Assembly: GCF_000233455.1 (NCBI RefSeq)
Contig: NZ_JH376420.1
Coordinates: forward strand, 2,038,634-2,102,633
Reading direction: 5' to 3'
Origin: [Clostridium] citroniae WAL-17108
Lineage (GTDB): Bacteria; Bacillota; Clostridia; Lachnospirales; Lachnospiraceae
Length of the DNA: 64,000 nt
In this document: positions 25,028-33,311 of the stretch, one piece after another
Layout of the letters: each line of letters opens with the position of its first letter
Position numbering within the stretch: position 1 is the stretch's first letter
Notes under the pieces: generated by a model
Databases searched by the model: none
What the model saw: only the letters and a program-made list of their open reading frames with translations
Told to the model about the DNA's origin: nothing
Made by a program: the position numbers and the translations under genes

Positions 25028-26212
25028 TTATTCCCCCATGGCCATGCCATAGATCTCTATCATTTCTTCCTTGCCCAGTTCAACAATTCCTGACAATTTG
25101 CGCTGGCCCATATTGGTGCACTTTTCAGCCATCTCCTCAATACGGTCCCGCTCCACGCCCAGTTCCTTTAAGGTCACGGGCATGCCCAGGCTCTTGTAGA
25201 AATCCTCGGTGGCCTGTATTCCGGCCAGAGCCGTGTTCATGGGGTTTTCAAAATCCATGTCAATATTCCACACATTCACCCCATACCTGGCAAACCGGCT
25301 CACATCATGGGAACACACATATCTTGCCCAGGACGGCCACAGGGCAGAAAGGCCCGCGCCGTGGGCGATCTGCGGATACATGCCGGAAAGTTCATGCTCC
25401 ATCTGATGCACCTGCATCAGAAAGCTTCTGCCCGCGCTGGTCAGTCCGTTGTGTGAAAGGCTTCCCGCCCACATAAGGGTCGCACGCGCCTCATAATTGT
25501 CCGGCTCCCTGTCCGCGATCCTTCCCGCCTCAATGGTGGACTTCAGGATTCCCTCCGCAATGCGGTCCGTAAGCATGGTGTCCCTGGTCCGGGTAAAGTA
25601 CCGCTCCAGGGTGTGCATCATAATATCCACCGTGCCGCAGCCGGTCTGATATCTGCTTACGCTGTACGTCAGCTCAGGGTTGCAGATAGAAAACAGGGGG
25701 CGGTGGGTAGGACTGTTAAAGCCTCTTTTAAATCCGTTTTCCTCATTAGTGATCACGCAGGACGCGCTCATCTCACTGCCGGAAGCCGAAAGGGTAAGGA
25801 TGGTGCCCACAGGCAGCGCTGTACGTGGAACCGCCTCATGGCGGAAGTAGCTCCACACATCCACTCCCGGATTGCCTGCTCCGTCCGCAATACATTTGGC
25901 CGAATCGATCACGCTTCCGCCTCCCACTGCCAGCACAAAGTCCACATGTTCCTTAAGGCACAGTTCGATCCCCTGCCTTACCATGGATAACGTAGGGTTG
26001 GCCTGCACTCCGCCCAGGGTCACACAGCCGATCCCCTCAGCTTTAAGGGCGTCCAGGACCGCATCCAAAAGCCCTGTCTTTTTGGCACTGGCTCCGCCAA
26101 AATGCACCAATACCCTGTGAAAACCATATTCTTTTACAATTTTCCCCACTTGCAAATGGGTTTCCTTTCCAAATATCACCCGGGTGGGTATAAAAAACTC
26201 AAAATTTTCCAT
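25028..26212 (-). CDS. Iron-containing alcohol dehydrogenase (butanol dehydrogenase-like)
   Basis: NAD(P)H-dependent alcohol/aldehyde oxidoreductase of 394 aa. Coenzyme binding is shown by VGGGSVIDSAKCIADGA; metal ligands are likely in the region HQMEHELSG...IAHGAGLSALWPSW and near ARYGVNVW. The start ATG at 26212 is inferred from the family start (MENFEFFIPTRVIFG) and GAGGAG about 11 nt upstream. It has its own promoter (26257-26285) and follows the sialic-acid-type importer genes. Whether it takes part in that pathway or simply in fermentation is unclear. Confidence 0.92.
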   Translation of the reverse strand: MENFEFFIPTRVIFGKETHLQVGKIVKEYGFHRVLVHFGGASAKKTGLLDAVLDALKAEGIGCVTLGGVQANPTLSMVRQGIELCLKEHVDFVLAVGGGSVIDSAKCIADGAGNPGVDVWSYFRHEAVPRTALPVGTILTLSASGSEMSASCVITNEENGFKRGFNSPTHRPLFSICNPELTYSVSRYQTGCGTVDIMMHTLERYFTRTRDTMLTDRIAEGILKSTIEAGRIADREPDNYEARATLMWAGSLSHNGLTSAGRSFLMQVHQMEHELSGMYPQIAHGAGLSALWPSWARYVCSHDVSRFARYGVNVWNIDMDFENPMNTALAGIQATEDFYKSLGMPVTLKELGVERDRIEEMAEKCTNMGQRKLSGIVELGKEEMIEIYGMAMGE

Positions 26213-26256
26213 GATGATCCGTTCTCCTCTCCACATGTAAAATAGAACCTAATGGT

Positions 26257-26285
26257 ATTCTATCACGAACCATCTCATGCTTCAA
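26257..26285 (-). promoter_or_regulatory. Promoter of the iron alcohol dehydrogenase gene
   Basis: Minus strand TTGAAG (26280-26285), 17-bp spacer, TAGAAT (26257-26262), in the 104-bp gap after the permease gene. Confidence 0.65.
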
Positions 26286-26316
26286 GTGCCGGGCCGCCAA
26301 GGACCGGGCTCTGCTC

Positions 26317-27201
26317 TTATCCCTTAACAGCACCCATGGTAATGCCCTGGGTGAAATACTTCTGGAAGCAAAGGAACACAATAATGATAGGAACAGAAGC
26401 CAGGGCAGCTCCTGCCATAATAAGCCCAAAGTCATTGGACATCTCGCTCAGCTTGCTGGCAATACCCAGGGCAATGGTCTTGGACTCATTCTGGGTCAGC
26501 ATGACCAGCTGCAGAGGATACTCGTTCCAGGAATTGATAAAGGTAAAGATCGCCAGGGCGCCGAATCCCGGTCTGATGATGGGGAACGCCACATTGATAA
26601 AGGTTGTCAGTTCACCGGCGCCGTCAATACGGGCAGCTTCCAGCAGGGAAACAGGGATATTTTCAGAAAACTGTTTCATCATGAACACGCCAAAGGGCCA
26701 GCCCACCACGGGACAGATCACTGCAAACATGGAGCCCCACACGGAGTGGATCAATCCCAGATCCGACATTTCCTTCATCAATGGAATAAGGATAACCTGT
26801 TTGGGAAGCGCCATGGCGCACACAAAAAGGCTGAATATCAGTCTTTTACCCCAGAAGCGTTTCTTTGCCAGGACATAGCCTGCCAGGGATGCGGTGATAC
26901 AGGTAAGTATCATGGCTGTCGCCGAGATAAACACGCTGTTGAACAGCCACCGGATCGCCATGGGCATACCTATGCCAAACAGTTCTGTCTTGCTCTTAAA
27001 CAGCCTTGCAAAGTTGTCCCAGGAAACAGTGGTGGGGATCCATTTGACCATCTCACCCGACTTGATGATGATATCGCTCTTTTCCTTTACAGATCCGGTG
27101 ACGATCCAATAAAGGGGAAAGAGGAAAAATACAGCCAGGAACACAAGGATGATAACCGTGACCACATAATAAGGAGATACTATTTTCTTTTTGCCTGTCA
27201 T
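26317..27201 (-). CDS. Carbohydrate ABC transporter permease, MalG-like (sialic acid cluster)
   Basis: CUT1 inner-membrane subunit of 294 aa with about six helices; the first is at about 12-34. The EAA loop is EAARIDGAGELTTFINVAFPIIRPG, and the C-terminus YFTQGITMGAVKG is typical of the family. GGAGG precedes the ATG. It is 13 nt from its partner permease. No ATPase is encoded nearby, so a shared MsmK/UgpC-type ATPase is likely. Confidence 0.93.
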   Translation of the reverse strand: MTGKKKIVSPYYVVTVIILVFLAVFFLFPLYWIVTGSVKEKSDIIIKSGEMVKWIPTTVSWDNFARLFKSKTELFGIGMPMAIRWLFNSVFISATAMILTCITASLAGYVLAKKRFWGKRLIFSLFVCAMALPKQVILIPLMKEMSDLGLIHSVWGSMFAVICPVVGWPFGVFMMKQFSENIPVSLLEAARIDGAGELTTFINVAFPIIRPGFGALAIFTFINSWNEYPLQLVMLTQNESKTIALGIASKLSEMSNDFGLIMAGAALASVPIIIVFLCFQKYFTQGITMGAVKG

Positions 27202-27214
27202 ATGTTTTGTCCTC

Positions 27215-28165
27215 CTATTCTGTTGTTCCGCCGTTCATGACCTTAAACTGCAGGGCGCTGAACAGGGCGATCACGATTGCCAGGACGACACCCATTGCAT
27301 CGGCATAGCCAAACTCCTTGGTTGTCTTGAACGCAATCTCATATAATAGGTACATAACCGTGCTGGTGCTGTAATTAGGCCCGCCTGAAGTCAGCAGCTG
27401 GATCAGGGCAAAGCACTGGAAGCTGTTGATGGTAGTGATGACGGCAACATACAGCGTGGTGGGCATGATGGATGGCCACTTGATGCGCCAGAATACCTGG
27501 AAGCTGTTGGCGCCGTCAACCTTGGCAGCCTCCTCCAGGGAACTGTCCACATTGCCCAGGGCAGCTACATAGAGGACAATGGGCTGGCCAATGGAGGTAG
27601 TGAACAGGATCAGGATGATACACCACAAAGCCATGGATTCGCTGGCGGTCCAGGGAAGAGGCTGGCCCCCAAAACTCCTGATCACATAATTGAGAAGACC
27701 GTCATATTTGTCAAACATCCACTTCCAGACCACAACAACCGCTACCGAACCGGTGACTACCGGCAGGTAAAAGACGCAGCGGAAAAATGAACGGATACCG
27801 GAACGCATTCTGTAGATAGCGGAGCCTACCCATAGGGAGAATGCGGTAACGGCGGGAACTGAGACTGCCACAATGATCACGGTGTTGACAGCCGATTTCA
27901 GGAATATCTTATCCTTAAAAAGACGGATGTAATTCTCCAAACCCACGAACGTTCCTTTGGGATCCGCAAAGCTGGCGTTGGTAAAGCTGGTAATAACACC
28001 CATTGCCATAGGAGTGATGACAAACCCCACAAAGAAACACAATGCCGGAAGCAGGAACAGATATGAGACCATGGTCTCCCTGCGCTGAAGGACCATGCTG
28101 CGCGCCGGCGCCTTTTCCTTCCCGGGCCTTCTCTCCTTTTGCTTGGAAACAGTTGTTTTTTCCAT
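27215..28165 (-). CDS. Sugar ABC transporter permease, MalF-like (sialic acid cluster)
   Basis: Partner CUT1 permease of 316 aa. A basic cytoplasmic tail (about 1-30, rich in Lys and Arg) precedes the first membrane helix (YLFLLPALCFFVGFVITPM). The EAA loop is EEAAKVDGANSFQVFWRIKWPSIMPT. It follows the binding-protein gene after a 140-bp spacer containing hairpins. Confidence 0.93.
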   Translation of the reverse strand: MEKTTVSKQKERRPGKEKAPARSMVLQRRETMVSYLFLLPALCFFVGFVITPMAMGVITSFTNASFADPKGTFVGLENYIRLFKDKIFLKSAVNTVIIVAVSVPAVTAFSLWVGSAIYRMRSGIRSFFRCVFYLPVVTGSVAVVVVWKWMFDKYDGLLNYVIRSFGGQPLPWTASESMALWCIILILFTTSIGQPIVLYVAALGNVDSSLEEAAKVDGANSFQVFWRIKWPSIMPTTLYVAVITTINSFQCFALIQLLTSGGPNYSTSTVMYLLYEIAFKTTKEFGYADAMGVVLAIVIALFSALQFKVMNGGTTE

Positions 28166-28253
28166 ATTCTTTCATTCCTCTCTAAAGATTGGTTCAAAAT
28201 ATCCGTTCTGAACGGATGCAGGAAACATCCCATCCAAACATGTTCTGAAAGCA

Positions 28254-28290
28254 GACTCCCTCCCCCCGCACCCGGCAGAGGAAGGGAGTC
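28254..28290 (-). promoter_or_regulatory. Intercistronic hairpin after the binding-protein gene
   Basis: A GACTCCCT/AGGGAGTC stem (28254-28261 and 28283-28290) without a T run, 15 nt past the stop. A second hairpin with 8-bp arms (ATCCGTTC/GAACGGAT) lies at 28201-28217. Both are in the spacer before the permease genes, the same arrangement as in the mannoside transporter. Confidence 0.6.
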
Positions 28291-28305
28291 CATGGTATAT
28301 TTCAG

Positions 28306-29640
28306 TTAGTTGCTGTTTGCAGATGCGTTAAACTCATCTGCTGCCGCCTGTGGGTCGGTACCGTTAAATACCTGCTGCAGCATGTTGAACCACAGAGGAC
28401 GCATAGCGGCAAATCCGGCGCGTGTGTTGTAATAAGGGCCATAGTACTGGCTCCAGGAAGCCAGCATAGCTTTGTGCTCGTCTCCGGGATATAAATCGCC
28501 AAAGGAGGTGCGGACCGGGAATGCATTGGTCTTAACCACGCTCTTTGGTCCCCATTCAGGATCGTCACAGATAAATTTAATAAACTCTTTGGATGCGGCT
28601 GCGCGGGCATCTGACTTATTATCAAATACACAGAAACCGTTTACCAGGTATTCCAGAGAAGGCTTGCCGTCCTCAGATGGGAATGGCACTGCGATCTGGG
28701 TATAATCTTCAGATGCGTAGGTGATCTCTGCGGATGTGCCAAAGCAGAAGGTCATGGCGCAGGTCTCCTGCTGGAACTTCTGCAGTTCATCAGCAGCAGC
28801 CATATCAAATCCAGCGTCAATGGACTTGTTATCGTACATTTCCTTTAAAAGTGTAAGGGCCTTAACACCGTTTGCGTCAATGTTCCACGTTCCGTCAGAA
28901 CCCACGATGGAAGAACCGTATAAGTTGTTCACCAGTGCGCGGGTGCCCTGGTCGCCGCCCTGTCCGCCGCAGTATACAATACCCGGAACCTGAGTGGGAG
29001 CTGCATCCCGAAGGGCTTCACACATCTTAACAAAGTTTTCCGTTGTCCAGGTACGGTCCCCTTCCAGGTTCACGTACTGAAGCGCATCTGCTTTCTCCAG
29101 CGCTTCCTTGTTCAGACCCATATAGAATGGAGAGGAAGAAATCGGATACATCCAGGCTGTGCCGTCCGCGCCCACGCAGGTTTCCACAAGTGACTGGCTG
29201 GTAAGGTCGCTCTTAAGGTCACCCAGTATATCATCCAGGGAAACCAGGTATCCCGCCTCGCCAAACTCAATGATACGGCCCGGGGCGTCAAAAAGGATAT
29301 CAGGTGCAGTGCCTGAGGTAAGGGCTGCCGTCAGTTTATCCGGTCCGGATGTAAAGTCTATGTACTCAACCTTAACCTTTATGTCGGAATGAGCGGCGTT
29401 AAATGCGTCAACCACCTCCTGCTCATAACCGGTATCCACACCAAATGTGGGGAATGCCCACCAGGTGATCTCCGTCACTTCCGAAGCAGATCCTGCTGTT
29501 GTCTCAGCGTCCGCCCCCGCTGCGGTAGTCTGCGCTGCTGCAGGCGCTGCAGTGGTCTCTGCCGGTTTGCCTCCGCCACAGCCAGACAGGGCTCCAACCG
29601 CTAATGCTGTTGCCAAACCAAGAGATAAAACTTTTTTCAT
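28306..29640 (-). CDS. Extracellular sugar-binding lipoprotein (sialic acid cluster)
   Basis: Receptor of the second CUT1 importer (444 aa). The lipobox GALSGCGG places the lipidated Cys at about 21; an Ala/Thr-rich linker follows. The body has the family 1 pattern (ITWWAFPTFGVDTGYEQEVV, GTAPDILFDAPGRI, FKFI-type C-terminal region). The gene is preceded by a perfect consensus promoter and AAGGAGGAG. Its location between nanA/nanE and the permeases suggests N-acetylneuraminate or a related amino sugar as ligand; this is inferred. Confidence 0.92.
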   Translation of the reverse strand: MKKVLSLGLATALAVGALSGCGGGKPAETTAAPAAAQTTAAGADAETTAGSASEVTEITWWAFPTFGVDTGYEQEVVDAFNAAHSDIKVKVEYIDFTSGPDKLTAALTSGTAPDILFDAPGRIIEFGEAGYLVSLDDILGDLKSDLTSQSLVETCVGADGTAWMYPISSSPFYMGLNKEALEKADALQYVNLEGDRTWTTENFVKMCEALRDAAPTQVPGIVYCGGQGGDQGTRALVNNLYGSSIVGSDGTWNIDANGVKALTLLKEMYDNKSIDAGFDMAAADELQKFQQETCAMTFCFGTSAEITYASEDYTQIAVPFPSEDGKPSLEYLVNGFCVFDNKSDARAAASKEFIKFICDDPEWGPKSVVKTNAFPVRTSFGDLYPGDEHKAMLASWSQYYGPYYNTRAGFAAMRPLWFNMLQQVFNGTDPQAAADEFNASANSN

Positions 29641-29672
29641 GATTTCTCCTCCTTGAAATATTTGATAAACTC

Positions 29673-29701
29673 ATTATATATAAGAAAAATAATTTTGTCA
29701 A
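29673..29701 (-). promoter_or_regulatory. Consensus promoter of the second CUT1 operon
   Basis: Minus strand TTGACA (29696-29701), 17-bp spacer, TATAAT (29673-29678): both hexamers match the consensus exactly. It lies about 33 nt before the ATG. The AT-rich flank up to 29750 could hold an operator for the adjacent RpiR-type regulator, but none is obvious. Confidence 0.88.
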
Positions 29702-29751
29702 TAAATTATAAAAAAAATATTTTTTTCTATTTTGTTCGACAGTTTTTCCAC

Positions 29752-30609
29752 CTAGCAAAGTTTTTCCAGGACAGAGGCCGAAGTTTTTTCGTTATTTTTA
29801 CTACAAACATCAAAATAACGCCTGTAATATTCTGAGTACATTAAGTCGATCAAAAACAGCTGGCTGATCTCCGCAGAGGTGGAGCCGCCCTGAAGCGGTC
29901 CCTCATTTGCCCCGCACAAAAGCACCAGGTCCGCGTAGGAGGTCAAAGGTGATTTTACAAATCTGGTAACGCAGATGATCTTCGCCCCTGCCTTTTTTGC
30001 CACCTCCGCCACATGAATGGTATCCTTGGTGGCGCCGGAATAGGAAAACAGGACCGCCACATCCTCCTTTTTCATCATGGACGCCACCATGGCCTGCATG
30101 TGGGAATCCTGCATACAATACACCTTGGGCTCGATGCGAAGGAACTTATTGGTTGCCTTAAGGGCGGTCAGAAGACTGGCGCCCACCCCGAAAAAGCAGA
30201 TTCTGTCCGCCTGTCCAAGGTAGTCGATGGCTTTCAGGAAATGCTCCGTATTCAGAAGGGAAAATGTCTCAGTCAGGGCATTGATATTAGTATTGAGCAC
30301 CTTTTGCGACAGTTCCTCAAAAGAGTCCTCCAGGCTGATATTGCCGGCAAGCCGCTCCATGTCCTTGCCGTCCCCCTCGTGAAGGCTCAGGGACAACATC
30401 ATCTTAAACTCCTGATACCCCTTCAGATTCATGGTCTTACAGAAACGGAACACACTGGTGTCCCCCACATCACAGGCCTCGGCCAGGTCCGTGATGGACA
30501 TAAACAGCACATCCTTGGGATGCTGCAGGATATAATCCGCCACCTTCTTTTCCGCTTTTGTAAACTGATTATATACCGCCCTTACTTTTATCAAAAAGTC
30601 TCCTTGCAT
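29752..30609 (-). CDS. MurR/RpiR-family transcriptional regulator
   Basis: A 285 aa regulator with an N-terminal helix-turn-helix of the RpiR type (about 1-77: ITDLAEACDVGDTSVFRFCKTMNLKGYQEFKMML) and a C-terminal SIS domain (about 125-265: FFGVGASLLTALKATNKFLR, VLFSYSGATKDTIHVAEVAKKAGAKIICVT) that binds phosphosugars. Family members in this setting sense ManNAc-6P or related intermediates and repress the nan genes. AGGAGG precedes the ATG, right after a 14-bp triplicated repeat. It lies 75 nt after nanE and upstream of the transporter operon. Confidence 0.93.
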   Translation of the reverse strand: MQGDFLIKVRAVYNQFTKAEKKVADYILQHPKDVLFMSITDLAEACDVGDTSVFRFCKTMNLKGYQEFKMMLSLSLHEGDGKDMERLAGNISLEDSFEELSQKVLNTNINALTETFSLLNTEHFLKAIDYLGQADRICFFGVGASLLTALKATNKFLRIEPKVYCMQDSHMQAMVASMMKKEDVAVLFSYSGATKDTIHVAEVAKKAGAKIICVTRFVKSPLTSYADLVLLCGANEGPLQGGSTSAEISQLFLIDLMYSEYYRRYFDVCSKNNEKTSASVLEKLC

Positions 30610-30624
30610 AGTAACCTCCTGTCT

Positions 30625-30666
30625 GTCTTAAATCTTCCGTCTTAAATCCTCTGTCTTAAATCCTGT
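30625..30666. repeat. Three tandem 14-bp units between nanE and the RpiR gene
   Basis: GTCTTAAATC followed by four variable bases (TTCC, CTCT, CTGT) occurs three times in direct repeat, immediately upstream of the ribosome site of the regulator gene. Confidence 0.85.
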
Positions 30667-30684
30667 CATAAAATAAATCCCTGC

Positions 30685-31368
30685 CTAGCGGATGGCGGAC
30701 ACAAACCTCTTTGTGATCTCCATGGGCCTGGTGATGGCTCCTCCGATAACCGCTGCCAGCACCCCTGCGTCCAGGGCGGCCTTTAACTGCTCCGGAAGCC
30801 AGATCCCGCCCTCTGCGATCACCGGTTTGCCGCAGTCTTTCACCAGGCGTTTCATCAGATCGATATTAGGCAGCTGTGCTCCCAGCGTATAACTGGTATA
30901 TCCATTCATAGTGGTGCCGATCAGATCAAAGCCGATCTCCGCCGCACGGATCCCCTCCTCATAGTTTGAACAGTCAGCCATAAACAGCTGGTCGGGGTAT
31001 TTCTCCCGTACCTCAATGAAAAATTCTTCCAATGTCCGGCCATCCGGGCGCTGCCTGCAGGTCGCGTCTGTGGCAATGATCTCCACACCACAGGCGGCAA
31101 GGGCATCGATCTCCTTCATCGTTGGTGTGATGTATACGTCACAGTCTCCATATACTTCCTTGATGATTCCGATAATAGGGAGATCCACTGTCTTTTTTAT
31201 TTCCTCAATATCCACAACCGTATTGGCCCGGATCCCAACCGCCCCGCCCAGCATGGCTGCATATGCCATCCGCGACATGATATAGGAACTGTAAAGCGGT
31301 TCCTCTTTTAATGCCTGGCAGGAAACAATCAGGCCTCCTTTGATTTGTTCCAGCACACTTTCACACAT
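30685..31368 (-). CDS. nanE: N-acylglucosamine-6-phosphate 2-epimerase NanE
   Basis: Converts N-acetylmannosamine 6-phosphate to N-acetylglucosamine 6-phosphate in sialic acid breakdown. The 227 aa TIM-barrel protein shows GGLIVSCQALKEEPLYSS at the N-terminus, VDLPIIGIIK, the catalytic region EIIATDATCRQRPDG, and FDLIGTTMNGYT and VIAEGGIW towards the C-terminus. GGAGGAG precedes the ATG. It is divergent from nanA. A NanK kinase, which would supply the substrate, is not encoded in the window. Confidence 0.95.
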   Translation of the reverse strand: MCESVLEQIKGGLIVSCQALKEEPLYSSYIMSRMAYAAMLGGAVGIRANTVVDIEEIKKTVDLPIIGIIKEVYGDCDVYITPTMKEIDALAACGVEIIATDATCRQRPDGRTLEEFFIEVREKYPDQLFMADCSNYEEGIRAAEIGFDLIGTTMNGYTSYTLGAQLPNIDLMKRLVKDCGKPVIAEGGIWLPEQLKAALDAGVLAAVIGGAITRPMEITKRFVSAIR

Positions 31369-31416
31369 ATTTGTTCTCCTCCTGCTTTTTTTTATGCATT
31401 TTTTCTATATTAACTC

Positions 31417-31446
31417 AACTATAGCATGTATAAAAAATTTTTTCAA
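31417..31446 (-). promoter_or_regulatory. Promoter of nanE
   Basis: Minus strand TTGAAA (31441-31446), 18-bp spacer, TATAGT (31417-31422) with an extended TGC. The -10 overlaps the plus-strand motif TCAACTAT, which recurs at the nanA promoter. Confidence 0.7.
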
Positions 31447-31482
31447 CATAAAATATAAACAAAAAAAAGTTTCTGCTTTTTA

Positions 31483-31511
31483 TTGATTTTTTGTCTTCTC
31501 AATGGTATGAT
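31483..31511 (+). promoter_or_regulatory. Promoter of nanA
   Basis: TTGATT (31483-31488), 17-bp spacer, TATGAT (31506-31511). A second copy of TCAACTAT lies directly after the -10 (about 31512-31519), where a bound repressor could block initiation. Confidence 0.6.
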
Positions 31512-31576
31512 TCAACTATGATACCCTCGGTAGACAAGGGCACCAATGAATCTTTTATAAAAGGCGGGGAAATATT

Positions 31577-32494
31577 ATGTCAAAGTATGATGTCAACAAA
31601 TTCAAACAGGTCACCGTTGCTCTTAACACTCCCTTTCAGCCGGACGGCAGTGTGGATCTAAAGGCTGTCAGGGCCGTGGTCAATTATTTTTACAACAAGG
31701 GGATACGGCAGATGTACGTGTGCGGAAGTACGGGGGAAGGCTTTCTGCTGGATACGCAGGAGCGGATGGCGGTGACGGAAACCGTGGTGGAGGAAGCGGC
31801 CGGAAGGATGAACATCATTGTTCACGTGGGCTGCCCGGATACCAGGCATTCCGAAGAACTGGCAAGGCACGCAGAAAAAGCCGGCGCCAATGCCACCTCT
31901 GCTGTTCCATGTGTATACTACCGCATGGGCGAAGAAAGCGTGTTCCAGCACTGGACCAGGATCACAGAGGCAGCGGATCTCCCATTTTTCATCTATAACA
32001 TCCCCCAGCTCACAGGCTTTAACCTTTCCATGGACCTGTTCAGGCGTATGCTGGAGAATGAAAAAGTAGCCGGCATCAAATGCTCTTCCGACCCGGCCCA
32101 GGACATCCTGCGCTTTAAGCTGGCCGGCGGAAAGGATTTCCTTGTATTCAACGGACCGGACGAGCAGTTTATCGCGGGCCGTCTCATGGGCGCTGACGCA
32201 GGGATCGGCGGCACCTACGGCGCTATGCCTGAATTATATTTAAAGATGGACGATCTGGTTAACCGGGGCGAATGGGAGAAGGCACAGATGGTACAGAACC
32301 TGGTGACGCCTCTGATCTACCGTCTCTGCTCCTTTGCATCCATGCACGGTGCTGTAAAGGGGATCATTTCCCTGGACGGCTGTCCCATGGGTGACCCACG
32401 GCTTCCATTCCTGCCCGTGGCCCTTGACGATCCACAGCTGGCGGCCCTGTACCATGACATCAGGCAGGCTGTTAAAGATACAAAGGACCTGTAG
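31577..32494 (+). CDS. nanA: N-acetylneuraminate lyase (DapA/NanA family)
   Basis: Class I aldolase of 305 aa, predicted to split N-acetylneuraminate into N-acetylmannosamine and pyruvate. Family motifs are present: CGSTGEGFLLDTQER (substrate carboxylate loop), YNIPQLTGFNLS with the catalytic Tyr, and Schiff-base Lys in VAGIKCSS (about 166). GIGGTYG follows. The GSTGE and context (divergent nanE, RpiR regulator, CUT1 importer) favour a NanA role over dihydrodipicolinate synthase. Sequence alone does not exclude another 2-keto acid aldolase of this family. Confidence 0.9.
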   Translation: MSKYDVNKFKQVTVALNTPFQPDGSVDLKAVRAVVNYFYNKGIRQMYVCGSTGEGFLLDTQERMAVTETVVEEAAGRMNIIVHVGCPDTRHSEELARHAEKAGANATSAVPCVYYRMGEESVFQHWTRITEAADLPFFIYNIPQLTGFNLSMDLFRRMLENEKVAGIKCSSDPAQDILRFKLAGGKDFLVFNGPDEQFIAGRLMGADAGIGGTYGAMPELYLKMDDLVNRGEWEKAQMVQNLVTPLIYRLCSFASMHGAVKGIISLDGCPMGDPRLPFLPVALDDPQLAALYHDIRQAVKDTKDL

Positions 32495-32511
32495 ATCCAG
32501 GAGGCGCGCTG

Positions 32512-33165
32512 ATGAAAAAAAGACATATTGTATGCTTCGGCGATTCCAACACCCACGGCTACCGCGCTTCGGATGACGGCCGCTATGATGAGCAGGAGCG
32601 CTGGACCTGCCTTTTGCAGAAACAGCTGGGGGATAATTATCTGATCATAGAGGAAGGGCTGTCCGGACGGACCACCTGCTTTTCAGACCCCATCCACGAG
32701 GGGCTGTCCGGCCTGGACTACATCTATCCCTGTCTCATGAGCCACGAGCCGGTGGACCTGCTGGTCATCATGCTGGGGACCAATGATACAAAGGAGCGTT
32801 TCGGCGCCTCCGCCGCGTGCATTGCCCTGGGCCTAAAGCGCCTGATTGCCAAGGCTGCTTCCACTTTTGACGCCTGGAGAACAGGCAGGGCCAACATCCT
32901 GGTGGTCACGCCCAAGTCCATTGACAAGCGCTATGAGGCCACACAGGTTGGCAAGACCATGGGTATGGGCTGCGCTGAGAAATCAGAAGGCCTGGCCCAA
33001 GAATTTGAAGGAATCGCATCCCAGATGGGGTGCCATTATCTGGACGCCAATACCGTGGTAACGGAACAGAACCATTATGACTTTATGCATCTGACAAAAG
33101 AGGGGCATCAGGAACTGGCTGATGCATTGGCGGAAGTGATATCTTCCTTATTTAACTCACAATAA
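32512..33165 (+). CDS. SGNH/GDSL-family esterase
   Basis: Cytosolic esterase of 217 aa. Block I is CFGDSNTHGY with the nucleophilic Ser at about 12, block II Gly in EEGLSGRTT, block III LGTNDTKERF, and block V DFMHLTKEGHQELA with catalytic Asp and His. It follows nanA by 17 nt with AGGAGG upstream and shares the transcript. In this location it may remove O-acetyl groups from sialic acids; that substrate is an inference, since related enzymes act on various acetyl esters. Confidence 0.88.
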   Translation: MKKRHIVCFGDSNTHGYRASDDGRYDEQERWTCLLQKQLGDNYLIIEEGLSGRTTCFSDPIHEGLSGLDYIYPCLMSHEPVDLLVIMLGTNDTKERFGASAACIALGLKRLIAKAASTFDAWRTGRANILVVTPKSIDKRYEATQVGKTMGMGCAEKSEGLAQEFEGIASQMGCHYLDANTVVTEQNHYDFMHLTKEGHQELADALAEVISSLFNSQ

Positions 33166-33183
33166 GAAATGAAATAAAGAGGC

Positions 33184-33258
33184 AAACCACACGATAGCCC
33201 CAAGGCACAAACTCTTCTGTGCTTTGGGGCCATCGCGCGGTTTACCTCTTTTTTATCT
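33184..33258. terminator. Strong bidirectional terminator
   Basis: A long inverted repeat (arms about 33184-33209 and 33218-33243, core TAGCCCCAAGGCACA with minor mismatches) followed by a T-rich run. It separates the nanA-esterase transcript from the end of the convergent nucleoside operon. Confidence 0.92.
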
Positions 33259-33311
33259 TATCTTTCTTTTTTCCAATCTTCCAGCATTCCAATCAGCTGC
33301 CTTTTCTTCCC

